A stretch of DNA of 32,125 nt from CAYXAA01 sp964462985 (GCA_964462985.1 CAYXAA010000043.1:1-32125), one strand, 5' to 3'. Counted from the stretch's first letter, positions 15,707-24,714 are shown. The notes: a model not told the origin generated them from the letters alone. Numbers and translations are program-made.

Positions 15707-18253
15707 ATGGCAAACAAGATGCTCATCGATGCCGCCCACCCGGAAGAGACCCGGGTCGTCGTGGTGCGCGGCAACCGAGTTGAAGAATTCGATTTCGAGG
15801 CCGCAAACCGCAAGCAACTGCGCGGCAACATCTATCTGGCAAAGGTCACACGCGTAGAGCCCTCGCTCCAGGCGGCCTTCGTCGAATATGGCGGCAACCG
15901 CCACGGCTTCCTGGCCTTCAACGAAATCCATCCCGATTACTATCAGATCCCCGTCGCGGACCGGCAGGCCCTGCTGGAAGAGGAGGAGCGCGAGGAACGC
16001 GCCGGCCGCCCTGATCGTGATTCCGACGACAATGGCGACGAAACCAACAGCGCCGAGACCGATGCGAAGGCTGATTCCGAGGACGGCGCCGAAGGCGACG
16101 ATGAGGAGCACATCGAATCGGTCGGCGCCGAGGATGCCATGGAAGAAGTGCCGCAGCGCGCTTCGAAGCCGCGCCGGCAGTACAAGATCCAGGAGGTGAT
16201 CAAGCGCCGCCAGGTCCTCCTCGTGCAGGTCGTCAAGGAGGAGCGCGGCAACAAGGGCGCGGCGCTCACCACCTACCTGTCGCTCGCCGGCCGCTATTCG
16301 GTGCTGATGCCCAACACCGGCCGCGGCGGGGGCATCTCGCGCAAGATCACCACCGTTGCCGATCGCAAGCGGTTGAAGAAGATCGCCTCCGAGCTGGAGG
16401 TGCCGCAAGGTATGGGCGTGATCCTGCGCACGGCCGGTGCAAGCCGGACCAAGGCCGAGATCAAGCGCGATTTCGAGTATCTGATGCGGCTGTGGGAGAA
16501 CGTGCGCGACCTGACGCTCAAGTCCTCAGCGCCCTGCCTCGTCTACGAGGAAGGTTCTCTGATCAAGCGCTCGATCCGCGACCTCTACAACAAGGATATC
16601 GACGAGATCCTGGTCGCCGGCGAGGAAGGCTACCGCGAGGCCAAGGACTTCATGCGCATGCTCATGCCGAGCCATGCCAAGAACGTCCAGCCGTTCCGTG
16701 ACGCCACCCCGATCTTCACCCGCTTCGGCGTAGAGCCGCAACTCGACGCGATGTTCTCGCCGCAGGTGACGCTCCGCTCGGGTGGCTACATCGTGATCAA
16801 CCAGACCGAGGCCCTGGTTTCGATCGACGTGAACTCCGGAAAATCGACCCGCGAGCACAACATCGAGGACACCGCTCTCCAGACCAACCTGGAGGCGGCG
16901 GAGGAGATCACGCGCCAACTACGCCTGCGCGACCTCGCCGGTCTGATCGTGATCGACTTCATCGACATGGAGGAGAACAAGAACAACCGTGCGGTCGAGC
17001 GCAAGCTGAAAGAATGCCTGAAGAACGACCGCGCTCGGATCCAGGTCGGCCGAATCTCACACTTCGGCCTGCTCGAAATGTCGCGACAGCGCATCCGCAC
17101 CGGCGTGCTGGAGAGTTCCACGACCGTTTGCCCGCACTGCCGCGGTTCGGGCATCATCCGCTCCGTCGAGTCCGTTGCGCTGCATGTGCTGCGCTCGCTC
17201 GAGGACCAACTCCTCAAGGGCGTCACCCATGACCTGACCGTCCGCACCCAGACAGATGTCGCGCTCTATATCCTGAACCAGAAGCGGCGCCACCTTGGCG
17301 ATCTCGAAGCGCGCTTTGGCCTCGAGATCACGGTCACGGCCGACGAGATGGTCAACGGCCAGCACTTCGTGCTCGAGCGCGGGGCTCCGCTCAGCAGCGG
17401 ACCTCAGGCGGCCGCTCCGACAATCGTGCAGCCCGATTCGATTCGTCCCGAGGAGGACGACGAAGCCGCAGTCGAGGACTCCCGCGCAGAAAACGGCGCC
17501 AATGGTGAGGACGAAGGCGCCCGCAAGCGCCGCCGCCGGCGCCGTCGGCGCAAGGGCGGCGGTGACGCCGCCGGCTCGCAGCCGGACGAGTCGCAGCCAA
17601 ACGAGGCACAGCTGGCAGAGTCGGCGGAGGTTCAGGCTCAGGAGAGCACGGAGGCCGAAGCCGTCGAGGCTCGCGAGGAGGACGAGGAGCAGGACGACAC
17701 CAAGCGTCGCAGGCGCCGCGGCCGCCGCGGCGGGCGCCGCGGTCGGCGTGGTGGTCAGGAGGGTGAGGCCGAGGCCGCCTCGGGTGATGCTGAAGCCGGG
17801 GCCGAAAATGAGCCCGAAGCTGTCAGCGAGGCCGACACATCTGCTCCGTCGAAGGACGCGGAGTCCGATGCGCCGGTCGCTGCTGCGGTCGAGGCCGGCA
17901 GTGCTGCCACAGAGCCGGCCGACGATACATCCGCACCTCCGCTTCCGAACGAGACTGAGATGACCCTCGTCGCTGAGGGCGTTGCGCCCGTCGCCCAGTC
18001 TCCCGATGCGGAGCCCGAAGAGACCACGGCCCACGCGGCTCCCAATGGGGCGGTTGTCGACGACCCCGCCGCAGACGAAGTGGAAGCGGCGAGCGAGGAA
18101 GCCGAAGATGCCACGCCGGAGGAGCCCTCCGCGCCAAAGGAGCCCATGCTGGTGCGCGAGACCGTGGCGACCGATGGTGCCGTGGCTAAGGAACAGGCGA
18201 CGACCGACAAGCCGAAGCGCTCCGGCTGGTGGCAGCGCCGCAGCTTCTTCTGA
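15707..18253 (+). CDS. rne: Ribonuclease E, endonuclease and degradosome scaffold
   Basis: An 848-residue RNase E that processes rRNA and tRNA precursors and starts mRNA decay. The S1 domain (about 37-210) is split by an acidic insert (about 91-158), as is usual in alphaproteobacteria. The catalytic core has SIDVNSGKSTRE with Asp374 and the IDFIDM motif (417-421). The zinc link CPHC is at 475-478, joining the tetramer. The C-terminal half is a disordered, acidic scaffold with two arginine-rich RNA-binding tracts (about 605-616 and 665-684). The extreme tail KRSGWWQRRSFF contains the GWW motif (840-842), which in Caulobacter binds PNPase. The start has GGAG ten bases upstream. Autoregulation through the long leader is likely but inferred. 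Confidence 0.96.
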   Translation: MANKMLIDAAHPEETRVVVVRGNRVEEFDFEAANRKQLRGNIYLAKVTRVEPSLQAAFVEYGGNRHGFLAFNEIHPDYYQIPVADRQALLEEEEREERAGRPDRDSDDNGDETNSAETDAKADSEDGAEGDDEEHIESVGAEDAMEEVPQRASKPRRQYKIQEVIKRRQVLLVQVVKEERGNKGAALTTYLSLAGRYSVLMPNTGRGGGISRKITTVADRKRLKKIASELEVPQGMGVILRTAGASRTKAEIKRDFEYLMRLWENVRDLTLKSSAPCLVYEEGSLIKRSIRDLYNKDIDEILVAGEEGYREAKDFMRMLMPSHAKNVQPFRDATPIFTRFGVEPQLDAMFSPQVTLRSGGYIVINQTEALVSIDVNSGKSTREHNIEDTALQTNLEAAEEITRQLRLRDLAGLIVIDFIDMEENKNNRAVERKLKECLKNDRARIQVGRISHFGLLEMSRQRIRTGVLESSTTVCPHCRGSGIIRSVESVALHVLRSLEDQLLKGVTHDLTVRTQTDVALYILNQKRRHLGDLEARFGLEITVTADEMVNGQHFVLERGAPLSSGPQAAAPTIVQPDSIRPEEDDEAAVEDSRAENGANGEDEGARKRRRRRRRRKGGGDAAGSQPDESQPNEAQLAESAEVQAQESTEAEAVEAREEDEEQDDTKRRRRRGRRGGRRGRRGGQEGEAEAASGDAEAGAENEPEAVSEADTSAPSKDAESDAPVAAAVEAGSAATEPADDTSAPPLPNETEMTLVAEGVAPVAQSPDAEPEETTAHAAPNGAVVDDPAADEVEAASEEAEDATPEEPSAPKEPMLVRETVATDGAVAKEQATTDKPKRSGWWQRRSFF

Positions 18254-18284
18254 AGCAGACTCGGCACGGGTTGGGTCTTTCGTC

Positions 18285-18327
18285 GCCCTGACGCGAAAAG
18301 GTGGCCTCGTTGGGCCGCCTTCAGGGC
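18285..18327 (+). repeat. Long hairpin downstream of rne
   Basis: The outer arms GCCCTGA (18285-18291) and TCAGGGC (18321-18327) enclose inner arms AAGGTGGCC and GGCCGCCTT with one G-U pair and a TCGTTG loop. It lies 31 bases after the rne stop and could protect or terminate the transcript. No T-run follows. Confidence 0.5.
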
Positions 18328-18386
18328 AATGACGAGACTCCGGCGCTACGGGTCTGACGTGGCCAGAGTCTTGTCAAGGTGGTGAA

Positions 18387-18410
18387 GCCGGCGGCAACGC
18401 CGGCTTTCTT
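18387..18410 (+). terminator. Rho-independent terminator downstream of rne
   Basis: GCCGGCG (18387-18393), loop GCAA, CGCCGGC (18398-18404), followed by TTTCTT. A perfect 7-bp GC stem with a GNRA loop and a T-rich tail, 133 bases after rne and just before the convergent RND gene end. Confidence 0.8.
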
Positions 18411-18435
18411 CCTGTCTTGGCTGGTTTCTCGGTTC

Positions 18436-21400
18436 TCAGCGCCCCTCCGGCGCTGCGGGGGCAGCCACGTCCGCCGCCCCTCCTCCCGACGGTCCGTGCG
18501 ATCCCGTCTTCTCCTCGGCGGCGCGCCGCGAGCGCACCATGCTGCGCAGCAGCGTATAAAACACCGGTGTCAGAATCAGGCCAAAGAACGTCACTCCGAG
18601 CATGCCGAAAAACACCGGCGTGCCGATTGCTTGGCGCATTTCGGCACCCGGACCGGTCGCGATCATCAACGGCACGACGCCGAGGATGAAGGCAAACGCG
18701 GTCATCAGAATGGGGCGCAGGCGCAGGCGGCAGGCGTCGACCGCGGCCTCGACCACCGACAACCCCCGCTCCTCGGCTTGTTTCGCGAACTCAACGATCA
18801 GGATTGCGTTCTTCGCGGCGAGAGCGATCAACACGACGAGCCCGACCTGAGTCAGGATGTTGTTGTCCATGCCACGCCATGACACGCCGATCAGGGCGGA
18901 CAGCACCGCCATCGGCACGATCAGGATGATCGCGAGCGGCAAAATCCAGCTCTCGTACTGTGCGGCGAGTGCCAGGAACACGAACAGCACCGACAGCGCG
19001 AAGATGAAGACCGCCGTGTCGCCGGTCTGCTTCTGCTGAAAGGCAAGTTCTGTCCACTCGAAGCTGGTGCCGGCCGGCAGCATTTCGGTTGCCAGTTCCT
19101 CCATCGCCGCGAGCGCGTCGCCGGACGAAACCCCAGGCGCCGCTGCACCCTGCAACGGCACCGAGGTGTAGAGGTTGTAGCGTTGGACGAGATCCGGCCC
19201 CGACTGAAGCTGAATCCCGGCGAGCGTGCCGAGCGGCACCAGGGCACCGTTGGCGGAACGGACCTTGAGACGCTCGATGTCCTGAATGTCAAGGCGGAAC
19301 GGCGTGTCGGCCTGAGCACGGACCTGATACACGCGCCCGAAAGCGTTGAAATCGTTAACGTAGGTCGTGCCGAGGTTATTCGACAGCGTCTCGAAGATCG
19401 AATCGATCGGAACGTTCAGGATCTGTGCCTTCACCCGGTCGATCTCCAGGAAGATCTGCGGACTGGAGGCGCTAAAGGTGGTGAAGACCGACTGCAGGCG
19501 GGGATCCTGGTTGGCCTGGCCCATCATCTGGTGCGCCATGCCCAGAATGCGACGCATGTCGCCGGATTCAAGGTCCTGCAGCTGCATCTTGAAGCCGCCG
19601 GCATTGCCGATGCCCGCCACCGGCGGCGGCGGCACGGCGATGATGAAAGCCTCCTGGATCGACTGCAGCCGGCCATAAAGGGCGCCGATCAGACTGTCGG
19701 CGGTCTGGCCGTTTTGCAGCCGGTCGGCAAATGGCTCGAACGCCGCGAACACCACGCCGGCATTGGTGGCATTCGTAAAGGTGGCGCCGGAAAAGCCGGC
19801 AAAACTGACGGCATTGGCAACGCCTGGCGTCTCGGCCACGATCTGGCTCGCCCGGCGGACCACCTCATCCGTGCGGTTCAGCGACGACCCGTCTGGAAGC
19901 TGGACCACGACAATGGCGTAGCCCTGGTCCAACTGCGGAATGAAGCCCTGCGGGACGGTCCGCAGCATGCCATAGGTGCCATAGAGCAGGCCGGCGAACA
20001 CCAGCATCATCGTGAGCCGCAGAGCCTTCCGCCCGACCAGAACGCGAACGCCGGAGGCGTAGCCGGCGCTCACGCGATCAAAGCCGGCGTTGAACCTGTC
20101 GCCGAACCACGCGAAGCCGCGTGCCAGAAAGAAACGCGGGCGCGGAGCATCGTGCGGCTTGAGCAGAAGCGCTGCGAGCGCAGGCGACAGGGTGAGCGAG
20201 TTGATCGCCGACAATGCCGTCGACACGGTGATGACGATGGCAAACTGCCGGTAGAACTGGCCGGTGATACCGGCGACGAAGGCAGCCGGCACGAAGACCG
20301 CGGCGAGCACCAGAAAGGTCGCGAGAATCGCCGCACCCACCTCATCGACCGTGCGGTGGGCCGCCTGCTTCGGAGTCAGACCGTTGCGGATATTGCGCTC
20401 GACATTCTCGACCACGAGTATCGCGTCGTCGACGACGATGCCGATCGCCAGCACCAGGCCGAACAGCGTCAGCATGTTCAGCGAAAAGCCGACAGCGGCC
20501 ATCGCGGCGAACGTGCCGATCAGCGAAACGGGAATCGCCGCGATCGGTATGAGTGCGGTGCGCCAGGACTGCAGGAAGATCAGAACGACGAGAATGACGA
20601 GAGCCAGGGCCTCGAACAGCGTGTGATAAACGGCGGAAATCGATTCCGAGATAAATTCGGTCGGGTTGTAGACAATCTCGTAGGAAAGTCCCGGCGGGAA
20701 TGCCTTCGACAGCACCTCCATCCGCGCCTGGATCTCCTCGGCGGCCTCCAGCGCATTGCTGCCGGGGCGCTGAAAGATGCCGAGCGCGACCGCAGGCTTG
20801 CCGTTCAGATAGCTGTTGGTGACATAGTCTCGGGCGCCGAGTTCGACCCGGGCCACGTCCCAGACCCGTACGATCCGGCCGTCCTCGGTCGACTTGACGA
20901 TGATGCGGCGGAACTCGCGCGGATCGGAAAACCGTCCTTGCGTCGAGACCGTCACCTGGAACGGCGTGTCATCCGGCGACGGCGGCGCGCCGATCGCTCC
21001 GCCGGAAACCTGGACGTTCTGCCGGCGCAGCGCATCGATCACGTCCGAGGCGGTCAGTCCGTAACCCGCCAGCTTTTCCGGATCGAACCAGACCCGAATC
21101 GAGAACTCGCGTTCGCCGAAGATGATGAGATCGCCGACGCCCTGCAGGCGCACGAGTTCGTCGCGGACGCGCGTTCGGGCATAATTGGAGACGTAGAGCT
21201 GATCATAGCTCTCGTCGGGCGAAAGCATGTGCACGACCATCATTAGGTCGGGCGACGACTTCTGCGTGGTCACGCCCTGGCGGCGTACCTCCTCCGGCAG
21301 CCGCGGCACGGCGGCGTCCACCCGGTTTTGAACCAGCACCTGAGCCTGATCGAGGTCGGTCCCCAGCGCGAATGTGATGGTGATCTGTGCCCGGCCGTCG

Positions 21401-21657
21401 CTCGTGGAGTAAGAGGACATGTACAGCATGCCCTCGACGCCATTGATCTCCTGTTCGATCGGCGTGGCGACGGTCGAGGCCACCGTCTCGGCACTAGCGC
21501 CTGGGTAAGTGGCACTGACAACGATGGTCGGCGGCGCGATCTCAGGGTACTGCGAGACAGGAAGCTGCAGATAAGCGATGCCGCCCGTGATAATCATGAC
21601 CAGGGAAAGCACCGTCGCGAAGATCGGACGGTCGACGAAAAAATGGGAAAATCGCAT
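18436..21657 (-). CDS. RND efflux pump inner-membrane permease (HAE1/AcrB type)
   Basis: A 1073-residue proton-driven multidrug exporter subunit that works as a trimer. The N-terminus MRFSHFFVDRPIFA and the motif FLQSWRTALIPIAAIPVSLIGTF are typical of hydrophobe/amphiphile RND pumps. The proton-relay pair Asp410-Asp411 lies in GIVVDDAILVVENVERN. The two large periplasmic loops (about 35-340 and 570-880) and the 12-helix layout fit the family. The C-terminal tail is Ala/Gly/Pro-rich. The ATG at 21657 has AGGA nine bases upstream and follows the adaptor gene by 11 bases, so they form one operon. No outer-membrane channel gene is present, so the pump probably borrows a TolC-like protein encoded elsewhere. 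Substrates cannot be read from the sequence. Confidence 0.95.
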   Translation of the reverse strand: MRFSHFFVDRPIFATVLSLVMIITGGIAYLQLPVSQYPEIAPPTIVVSATYPGASAETVASTVATPIEQEINGVEGMLYMSSYSTSDGRAQITITFALGTDLDQAQVLVQNRVDAAVPRLPEEVRRQGVTTQKSSPDLMMVVHMLSPDESYDQLYVSNYARTRVRDELVRLQGVGDLIIFGEREFSIRVWFDPEKLAGYGLTASDVIDALRRQNVQVSGGAIGAPPSPDDTPFQVTVSTQGRFSDPREFRRIIVKSTEDGRIVRVWDVARVELGARDYVTNSYLNGKPAVALGIFQRPGSNALEAAEEIQARMEVLSKAFPPGLSYEIVYNPTEFISESISAVYHTLFEALALVILVVLIFLQSWRTALIPIAAIPVSLIGTFAAMAAVGFSLNMLTLFGLVLAIGIVVDDAILVVENVERNIRNGLTPKQAAHRTVDEVGAAILATFLVLAAVFVPAAFVAGITGQFYRQFAIVITVSTALSAINSLTLSPALAALLLKPHDAPRPRFFLARGFAWFGDRFNAGFDRVSAGYASGVRVLVGRKALRLTMMLVFAGLLYGTYGMLRTVPQGFIPQLDQGYAIVVVQLPDGSSLNRTDEVVRRASQIVAETPGVANAVSFAGFSGATFTNATNAGVVFAAFEPFADRLQNGQTADSLIGALYGRLQSIQEAFIIAVPPPPVAGIGNAGGFKMQLQDLESGDMRRILGMAHQMMGQANQDPRLQSVFTTFSASSPQIFLEIDRVKAQILNVPIDSIFETLSNNLGTTYVNDFNAFGRVYQVRAQADTPFRLDIQDIERLKVRSANGALVPLGTLAGIQLQSGPDLVQRYNLYTSVPLQGAAAPGVSSGDALAAMEELATEMLPAGTSFEWTELAFQQKQTGDTAVFIFALSVLFVFLALAAQYESWILPLAIILIVPMAVLSALIGVSWRGMDNNILTQVGLVVLIALAAKNAILIVEFAKQAEERGLSVVEAAVDACRLRLRPILMTAFAFILGVVPLMIATGPGAEMRQAIGTPVFFGMLGVTFFGLILTPVFYTLLRSMVRSRRAAEEKTGSHGPSGGGAADVAAPAAPEGR

Positions 21658-21668
21658 CGGGAGCGATC

Positions 21669-22868
21669 CTATCTGGCGGCAACCGCGGGAAGCTCGGCCA
21701 TTTGTGGCGTGACGGTCACGCCGGGCCTGACGCGCATCAGGCCGTTGACGACGACGGTCTCATCGCCCGTCAGCCCCTCGCGGATCACCCGGTAGCCGTC
21801 GATCCGGGGGCCGGGATCAACGGGCTTTGCCGAGACCACGCCCTGTTCATCCACAACGTAAACGATACGCCGGTTCTGATCGCTGGCGATCGCTTCGTCC
21901 GGAAGCAGCACGCCGTCATGTGGCAGGGATCCGGGTACATTGATCCGCCCGAACAGTCCCGGCTGCAGGATCATGTCCGGGTTCTCGACCACGGCGCGCA
22001 CCCGCATCGTGCCGGTCGCCTGATCCACCCGGTTCTCGGAGAAATCAAGCTTGCCACGGAACGGCTGCTCGTGCCGATCGGAAAGATGCACAGTGACCGG
22101 CACGCCGCCGCCCCCCTCCTGGAGCTGGGCACCGCGGCTGCGGGCATCGCGGGCGTAGGCCAGGAACGAGCGTTCGTCGATGTCGAAGTAGAAGTACATC
22201 GGGTCTGTGCTGACCACCGTCGTCAGGACCGTCTGGTTTTCCTCGACGAGGTTGCCAATCGAGACCAGCCGGCGGTCGATACGGCCGGTGATCGGCGAGC
22301 GGATCTGGGTATACTCGAGATCGAGCTTCGCCCGCTCGACCGCCGCCTGGGCGGACTTCAACCGGGCCTCTGCCGCGAGATAGGCTTGGCGCCGTTCGTC
22401 GAGGGCCTGTTGCGAGAGGTTGGCCCGGCCGACGAGCTCTTCCGCCCGCTCCACCTCGGTTCTGGTGTAGTCGACCTGCGCCTGTGCGCTCTCGACCTCT
22501 GCCTGGGCCGCGTTGAGTGCGGTCTGAAACGGCCTTGCATCGATCGTGAATAGCAGATCGCCGGCCTCAACGATTTCACCGTCGGTGAATTCAACCGTCT
22601 CGAGATACCCACCGACGCGAGAACGGATTTCGACTTCATTGACGGCGGCAAATCGACCAATGAAGGCATCGTCTTCGACGATCTTGCGGGTGACCGGCTT
22701 GGCCACCGTCACGACGGGTGGCGGCGGAGCCGCAGCCTCCACATTTGCGGAAGCCTGTTCCTCCTGACATCCGGCGAGCATCAGCCCGCCGGCAAGCAAG
22801 GCGAGTCCGGCGGCGCGGCGGGGTCCCGACCCCAGGGTATTGCCGCGGGTATAGAAATCCGTGTCCAT
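21669..22868 (-). CDS. RND efflux periplasmic adaptor lipoprotein (AcrA/MexA type)
   Basis: A 399-residue membrane fusion protein that links the RND permease to an outer-membrane channel. The lipobox LAGC gives Cys34 as the lipidated residue, so it is anchored in the inner membrane. The order of lipoyl half (VGGYLETVEFTDGEIVEAGDLLFTI, used here only as two segments), coiled-coil hairpin (AAQAEVESAQAQVDYTRTEV onward), second lipoyl half (IRSPITGRIDRRLVSIGNLV) and beta-barrel is complete. The open frame begins at 22916, but the ATG at 22868 has GAGG seven bases upstream and gives a normal signal sequence, so I prefer it. A 21-bp palindrome lies 81 bases upstream of this start. Confidence 0.93.
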   Translation of the reverse strand: MDTDFYTRGNTLGSGPRRAAGLALLAGGLMLAGCQEEQASANVEAAAPPPPVVTVAKPVTRKIVEDDAFIGRFAAVNEVEIRSRVGGYLETVEFTDGEIVEAGDLLFTIDARPFQTALNAAQAEVESAQAQVDYTRTEVERAEELVGRANLSQQALDERRQAYLAAEARLKSAQAAVERAKLDLEYTQIRSPITGRIDRRLVSIGNLVEENQTVLTTVVSTDPMYFYFDIDERSFLAYARDARSRGAQLQEGGGGVPVTVHLSDRHEQPFRGKLDFSENRVDQATGTMRVRAVVENPDMILQPGLFGRINVPGSLPHDGVLLPDEAIASDQNRRIVYVVDEQGVVSAKPVDPGPRIDGYRVIREGLTGDETVVVNGLMRVRPGVTVTPQMAELPAVAAR

Positions 22869-22949
22869 GGGATACCTCTGCAGGGAAGGCCCGATCCGCT
22901 GCGGGCGCGGAGGCATATAGGTACTTCCCCCTGGGTGTCGCGGGTTTGT

Positions 22950-22970
22950 TCCATCAAAATTTTTGATGGA
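22950..22970. promoter_or_regulatory. Perfect 21-bp palindrome, probable operator
   Basis: TCCATCAAAA, a central T, and TTTTGATGGA form a perfect palindrome centred on 22960, upstream of the divergent RND operon and signalling locus. AT-rich, symmetric and just upstream of an efflux operon, it fits the operator of a TetR- or MarR-type repressor. No such gene is adjacent; the window's only MarR gene is 22 kb away. Confidence 0.65.
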
Positions 22971-23109
22971 TTGGGCTGTGCCACCGCTTGTGTTGCTGGT
23001 GAGCCACGCGCATCGGCTGCTGCAAGCCGGTTCGCGTGGTTATATGCTTTCGCGTGACTTGCCGACCATTTGGGCCGACGCCCTGCCTCGGGTCGGCCTG
23101 GGGGTGAGC

Positions 23110-23532
23110 GTGACCAAGTCTGACAGAAGTGATGCAATTGCAGGTCTGGCGGTGACCTGCGAGGCGATCGCCGGTGGCCGGTTCGAGAACATCGACCGGC
23201 TGTTCGAGATCGTCTCTGATCCGGACGTTCCCGACGACATCCGCGGCCTTGCGGAAGCATTCGCCGGCATGGTGGTGCAGGTCGAGGCGCGCGAATTCCA
23301 CGCCAGCCAGTTGATCGCCGACCTGAAGGAAACCCAGCGCCAGCTCGAGGCCGCACAACAACGGCTGAGGAGCGAGAACAGCGACCTGCGTCAGCGCCTG
23401 AGGAAACTCGAAGTGCGGTATGACGAAGCCGAAGCCAGCCGGGAGGTAACCGAGATCGCCGAGAGCGACTATTTTCGCGCGCTGCAGCAGCGTGCCAAAT
23501 CGCTTCGGTCGAAGTACAAGGCGAAAGACTGA
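23110..23532 (+). CDS. HAMP-like coiled-coil protein of the signalling locus
   Basis: A soluble protein of about 140 residues. The first half resembles a stand-alone HAMP-like unit: FENIDRLFEIVSDPDVPDDI followed by RGLAEAFAGMVVQVEAREF, much like the second HAMP helix (DEIGxLAxAFNxM). The rest (about 60-125) is a long coiled coil rich in Glu, Gln, Leu and Arg, ending in a basic tail KSLRSKYKAKD. I do not recognise a named family. The frame is open from 22963, but that start lies inside the palindrome. GTG at 23110 has a GGGGGTGA Shine-Dalgarno and is preferred; ATG at 23044 has none. It is 41 bases upstream of the MinD-like gene. A role as a scaffold or partner for the ATPase or phosphatase coils is inference. 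Confidence 0.65.
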   Translation: MTKSDRSDAIAGLAVTCEAIAGGRFENIDRLFEIVSDPDVPDDIRGLAEAFAGMVVQVEAREFHASQLIADLKETQRQLEAAQQRLRSENSDLRQRLRKLEVRYDEAEASREVTEIAESDYFRALQQRAKSLRSKYKAKD

Positions 23533-23573
23533 TCGCGACGCTGGAGCCGCAGCGCCCCCTTCAAGAGGCCAGA

Positions 23574-24350
23574 ATGACGAAGATCATATCGACCCATTCC
23601 TATCGCGGTGGCACGGGCAAGTCGAATTTGACCGCCAACCTTGCAGCAGGGCTGGCAATCCGCGGTCGTCGCGTCGGGATCGTCGACACAGACGTTCAGT
23701 CGCCTGGCATCCATACGCTGTTCAAGGTCGACCCGCATGCGGTTCGCCTTACCCTCAACGACTACCTGTGGGGCCGCTGCAGCGTCGTCGAGACCGCGCT
23801 CGACGTGACCGACGGCGTAACCGATGACAACGGCGCCCCAGCCGTTCCGGAGGGCGGCCGCATCTTTCTCGTGCCCTCCTCGATCAAGACCGGCGAAATC
23901 GCCCGAATCCTCAAGGAGAAGTACGACGTAGAGGACCTGAACAACGGTTTTCAGGCGCTGTGCACCGAGCTCGAGCTCGATCACCTGCTGATCGACACCC
24001 ACCCCGGCGTCAACGAGGAGACGCTGCTGTCAATTGCGATCTCCGACACGCTGATGCTGATCCTGAGGCCCGACATCCAGGACTACCAGGGCACTGCCGT
24101 CACACTCGAGCTTGCGCGCAAGCTTGAGGTTCCCCAGCTCCTGCTCGTCGTCAACAAGGCGCTGGAGAGCTTCGATTTCCAAGATCTGTCGCAACGCGTG
24201 TTCGCCAGCTACCGCACACCGGTGGCAGCGGTTCTGCCGATGTCGACCGACCTGATCCGGATCGGCAGCACCGGACTGATCCGCACGCTTCATCCGGAAC
24301 ATCCCTTCACCGACGGCGTGGAGGCAATCCTCGATCTCATCGAGTCCTAG
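23574..24350 (+). CDS. MinD/ParA-like ATPase with arginine in the signature position
   Basis: A 258-residue P-loop ATPase of the SIMIBI class. The P-loop reads YRGGTGKSN (residues 10-18): Lys16-Ser17 are the normal Walker A pair, but the deviant signature lysine that reaches across the MinD/ParA dimer is Arg11. The Walker A' region is IVDTDVQSPGIH (Asp38, Asp40) and Walker B is LLIDTHPG. No MinD amphipathic C-terminal helix is obvious (it ends VEAILDLIES), so membrane targeting is not evident. AGAGG lies six bases before the ATG. The STAS gene follows after 16 bases, so it is part of the same operon. Related proteins position or organise cellular complexes; here it may position the signalling proteins, which is inference. 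Confidence 0.85.
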   Translation: MTKIISTHSYRGGTGKSNLTANLAAGLAIRGRRVGIVDTDVQSPGIHTLFKVDPHAVRLTLNDYLWGRCSVVETALDVTDGVTDDNGAPAVPEGGRIFLVPSSIKTGEIARILKEKYDVEDLNNGFQALCTELELDHLLIDTHPGVNEETLLSIAISDTLMLILRPDIQDYQGTAVTLELARKLEVPQLLLVVNKALESFDFQDLSQRVFASYRTPVAAVLPMSTDLIRIGSTGLIRTLHPEHPFTDGVEAILDLIES

Positions 24351-24366
24351 AAAGGCAGCCCCGCGA

Positions 24367-24714
24367 ATGCTCGACATCACCGAAACCACGGAGGATGGCA
24401 TCGCCATCATTTGTCCGTCCGGAAAGCTCGACACGCTGACCGCCAAGACCTTCGAAGCGCATCTTCAGACCCACATCGACAACTCGGCCGGTCCGCTTTT
24501 GATCGATATGGCCGCAGTCGACTATGTGAGCAGCTTCGGACTGCGCTCGATCCTGATCGTGGCAAAGAAGCTCGCTCCGTTCGGGCGCAAGTTCATCCTG
24601 TTCTCGCCCAATCCATCGGTTCTGGACGTGCTAAAGGTTTCCGGCTTCGTCAAGATCGTGGCCGTGGCAGAGGACAAAGCGGCGGCGCTGGCTGCGGCCG
24701 GCTCCGACGGCTGA
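24367..24714 (+). CDS. STAS-domain anti-sigma factor antagonist (RsbV-like)
   Basis: A 115-residue single STAS domain. The fold is seen as GIAIICPSGKLDTLTAKTFE, then LLIDMAAVDYVSSFGLRSIL and KFILFSPNPSVLDVLKVSG. The phosphosite loop has Ser55-Ser56 in SSFGLR, equivalent to the SSxGLR motif of phosphorylatable RsbV/SpoIIAA-like proteins. In partner switching the unphosphorylated form binds the kinase or an effector, and a PP2C phosphatase restores it. The kinase gene follows after 53 bases and the PP2C gene at 25353 is convergent, making a complete triad. Confidence 0.92.
   Translation: MLDITETTEDGIAIICPSGKLDTLTAKTFEAHLQTHIDNSAGPLLIDMAAVDYVSSFGLRSILIVAKKLAPFGRKFILFSPNPSVLDVLKVSGFVKIVAVAEDKAAALAAAGSDG

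Noticed and set aside
19183..21246. A 687-codon plus-strand frame inside the RND permease gene.
   Set aside because: It is rich in Arg, Asp, His and Gln with no family signal, as expected for the complement of a real membrane-protein gene.
22950..22970. The 21-bp palindrome as a transcription terminator.
   Set aside because: The stem would be AT-rich, has almost no loop, and lies upstream of both divergent genes and not behind either.
22963..23109. The long N-terminal extension of the HAMP-like protein.
   Set aside because: The start would lie inside the 21-bp palindrome and has no Shine-Dalgarno; the extra residues look random. GTG at 23110 is better placed.
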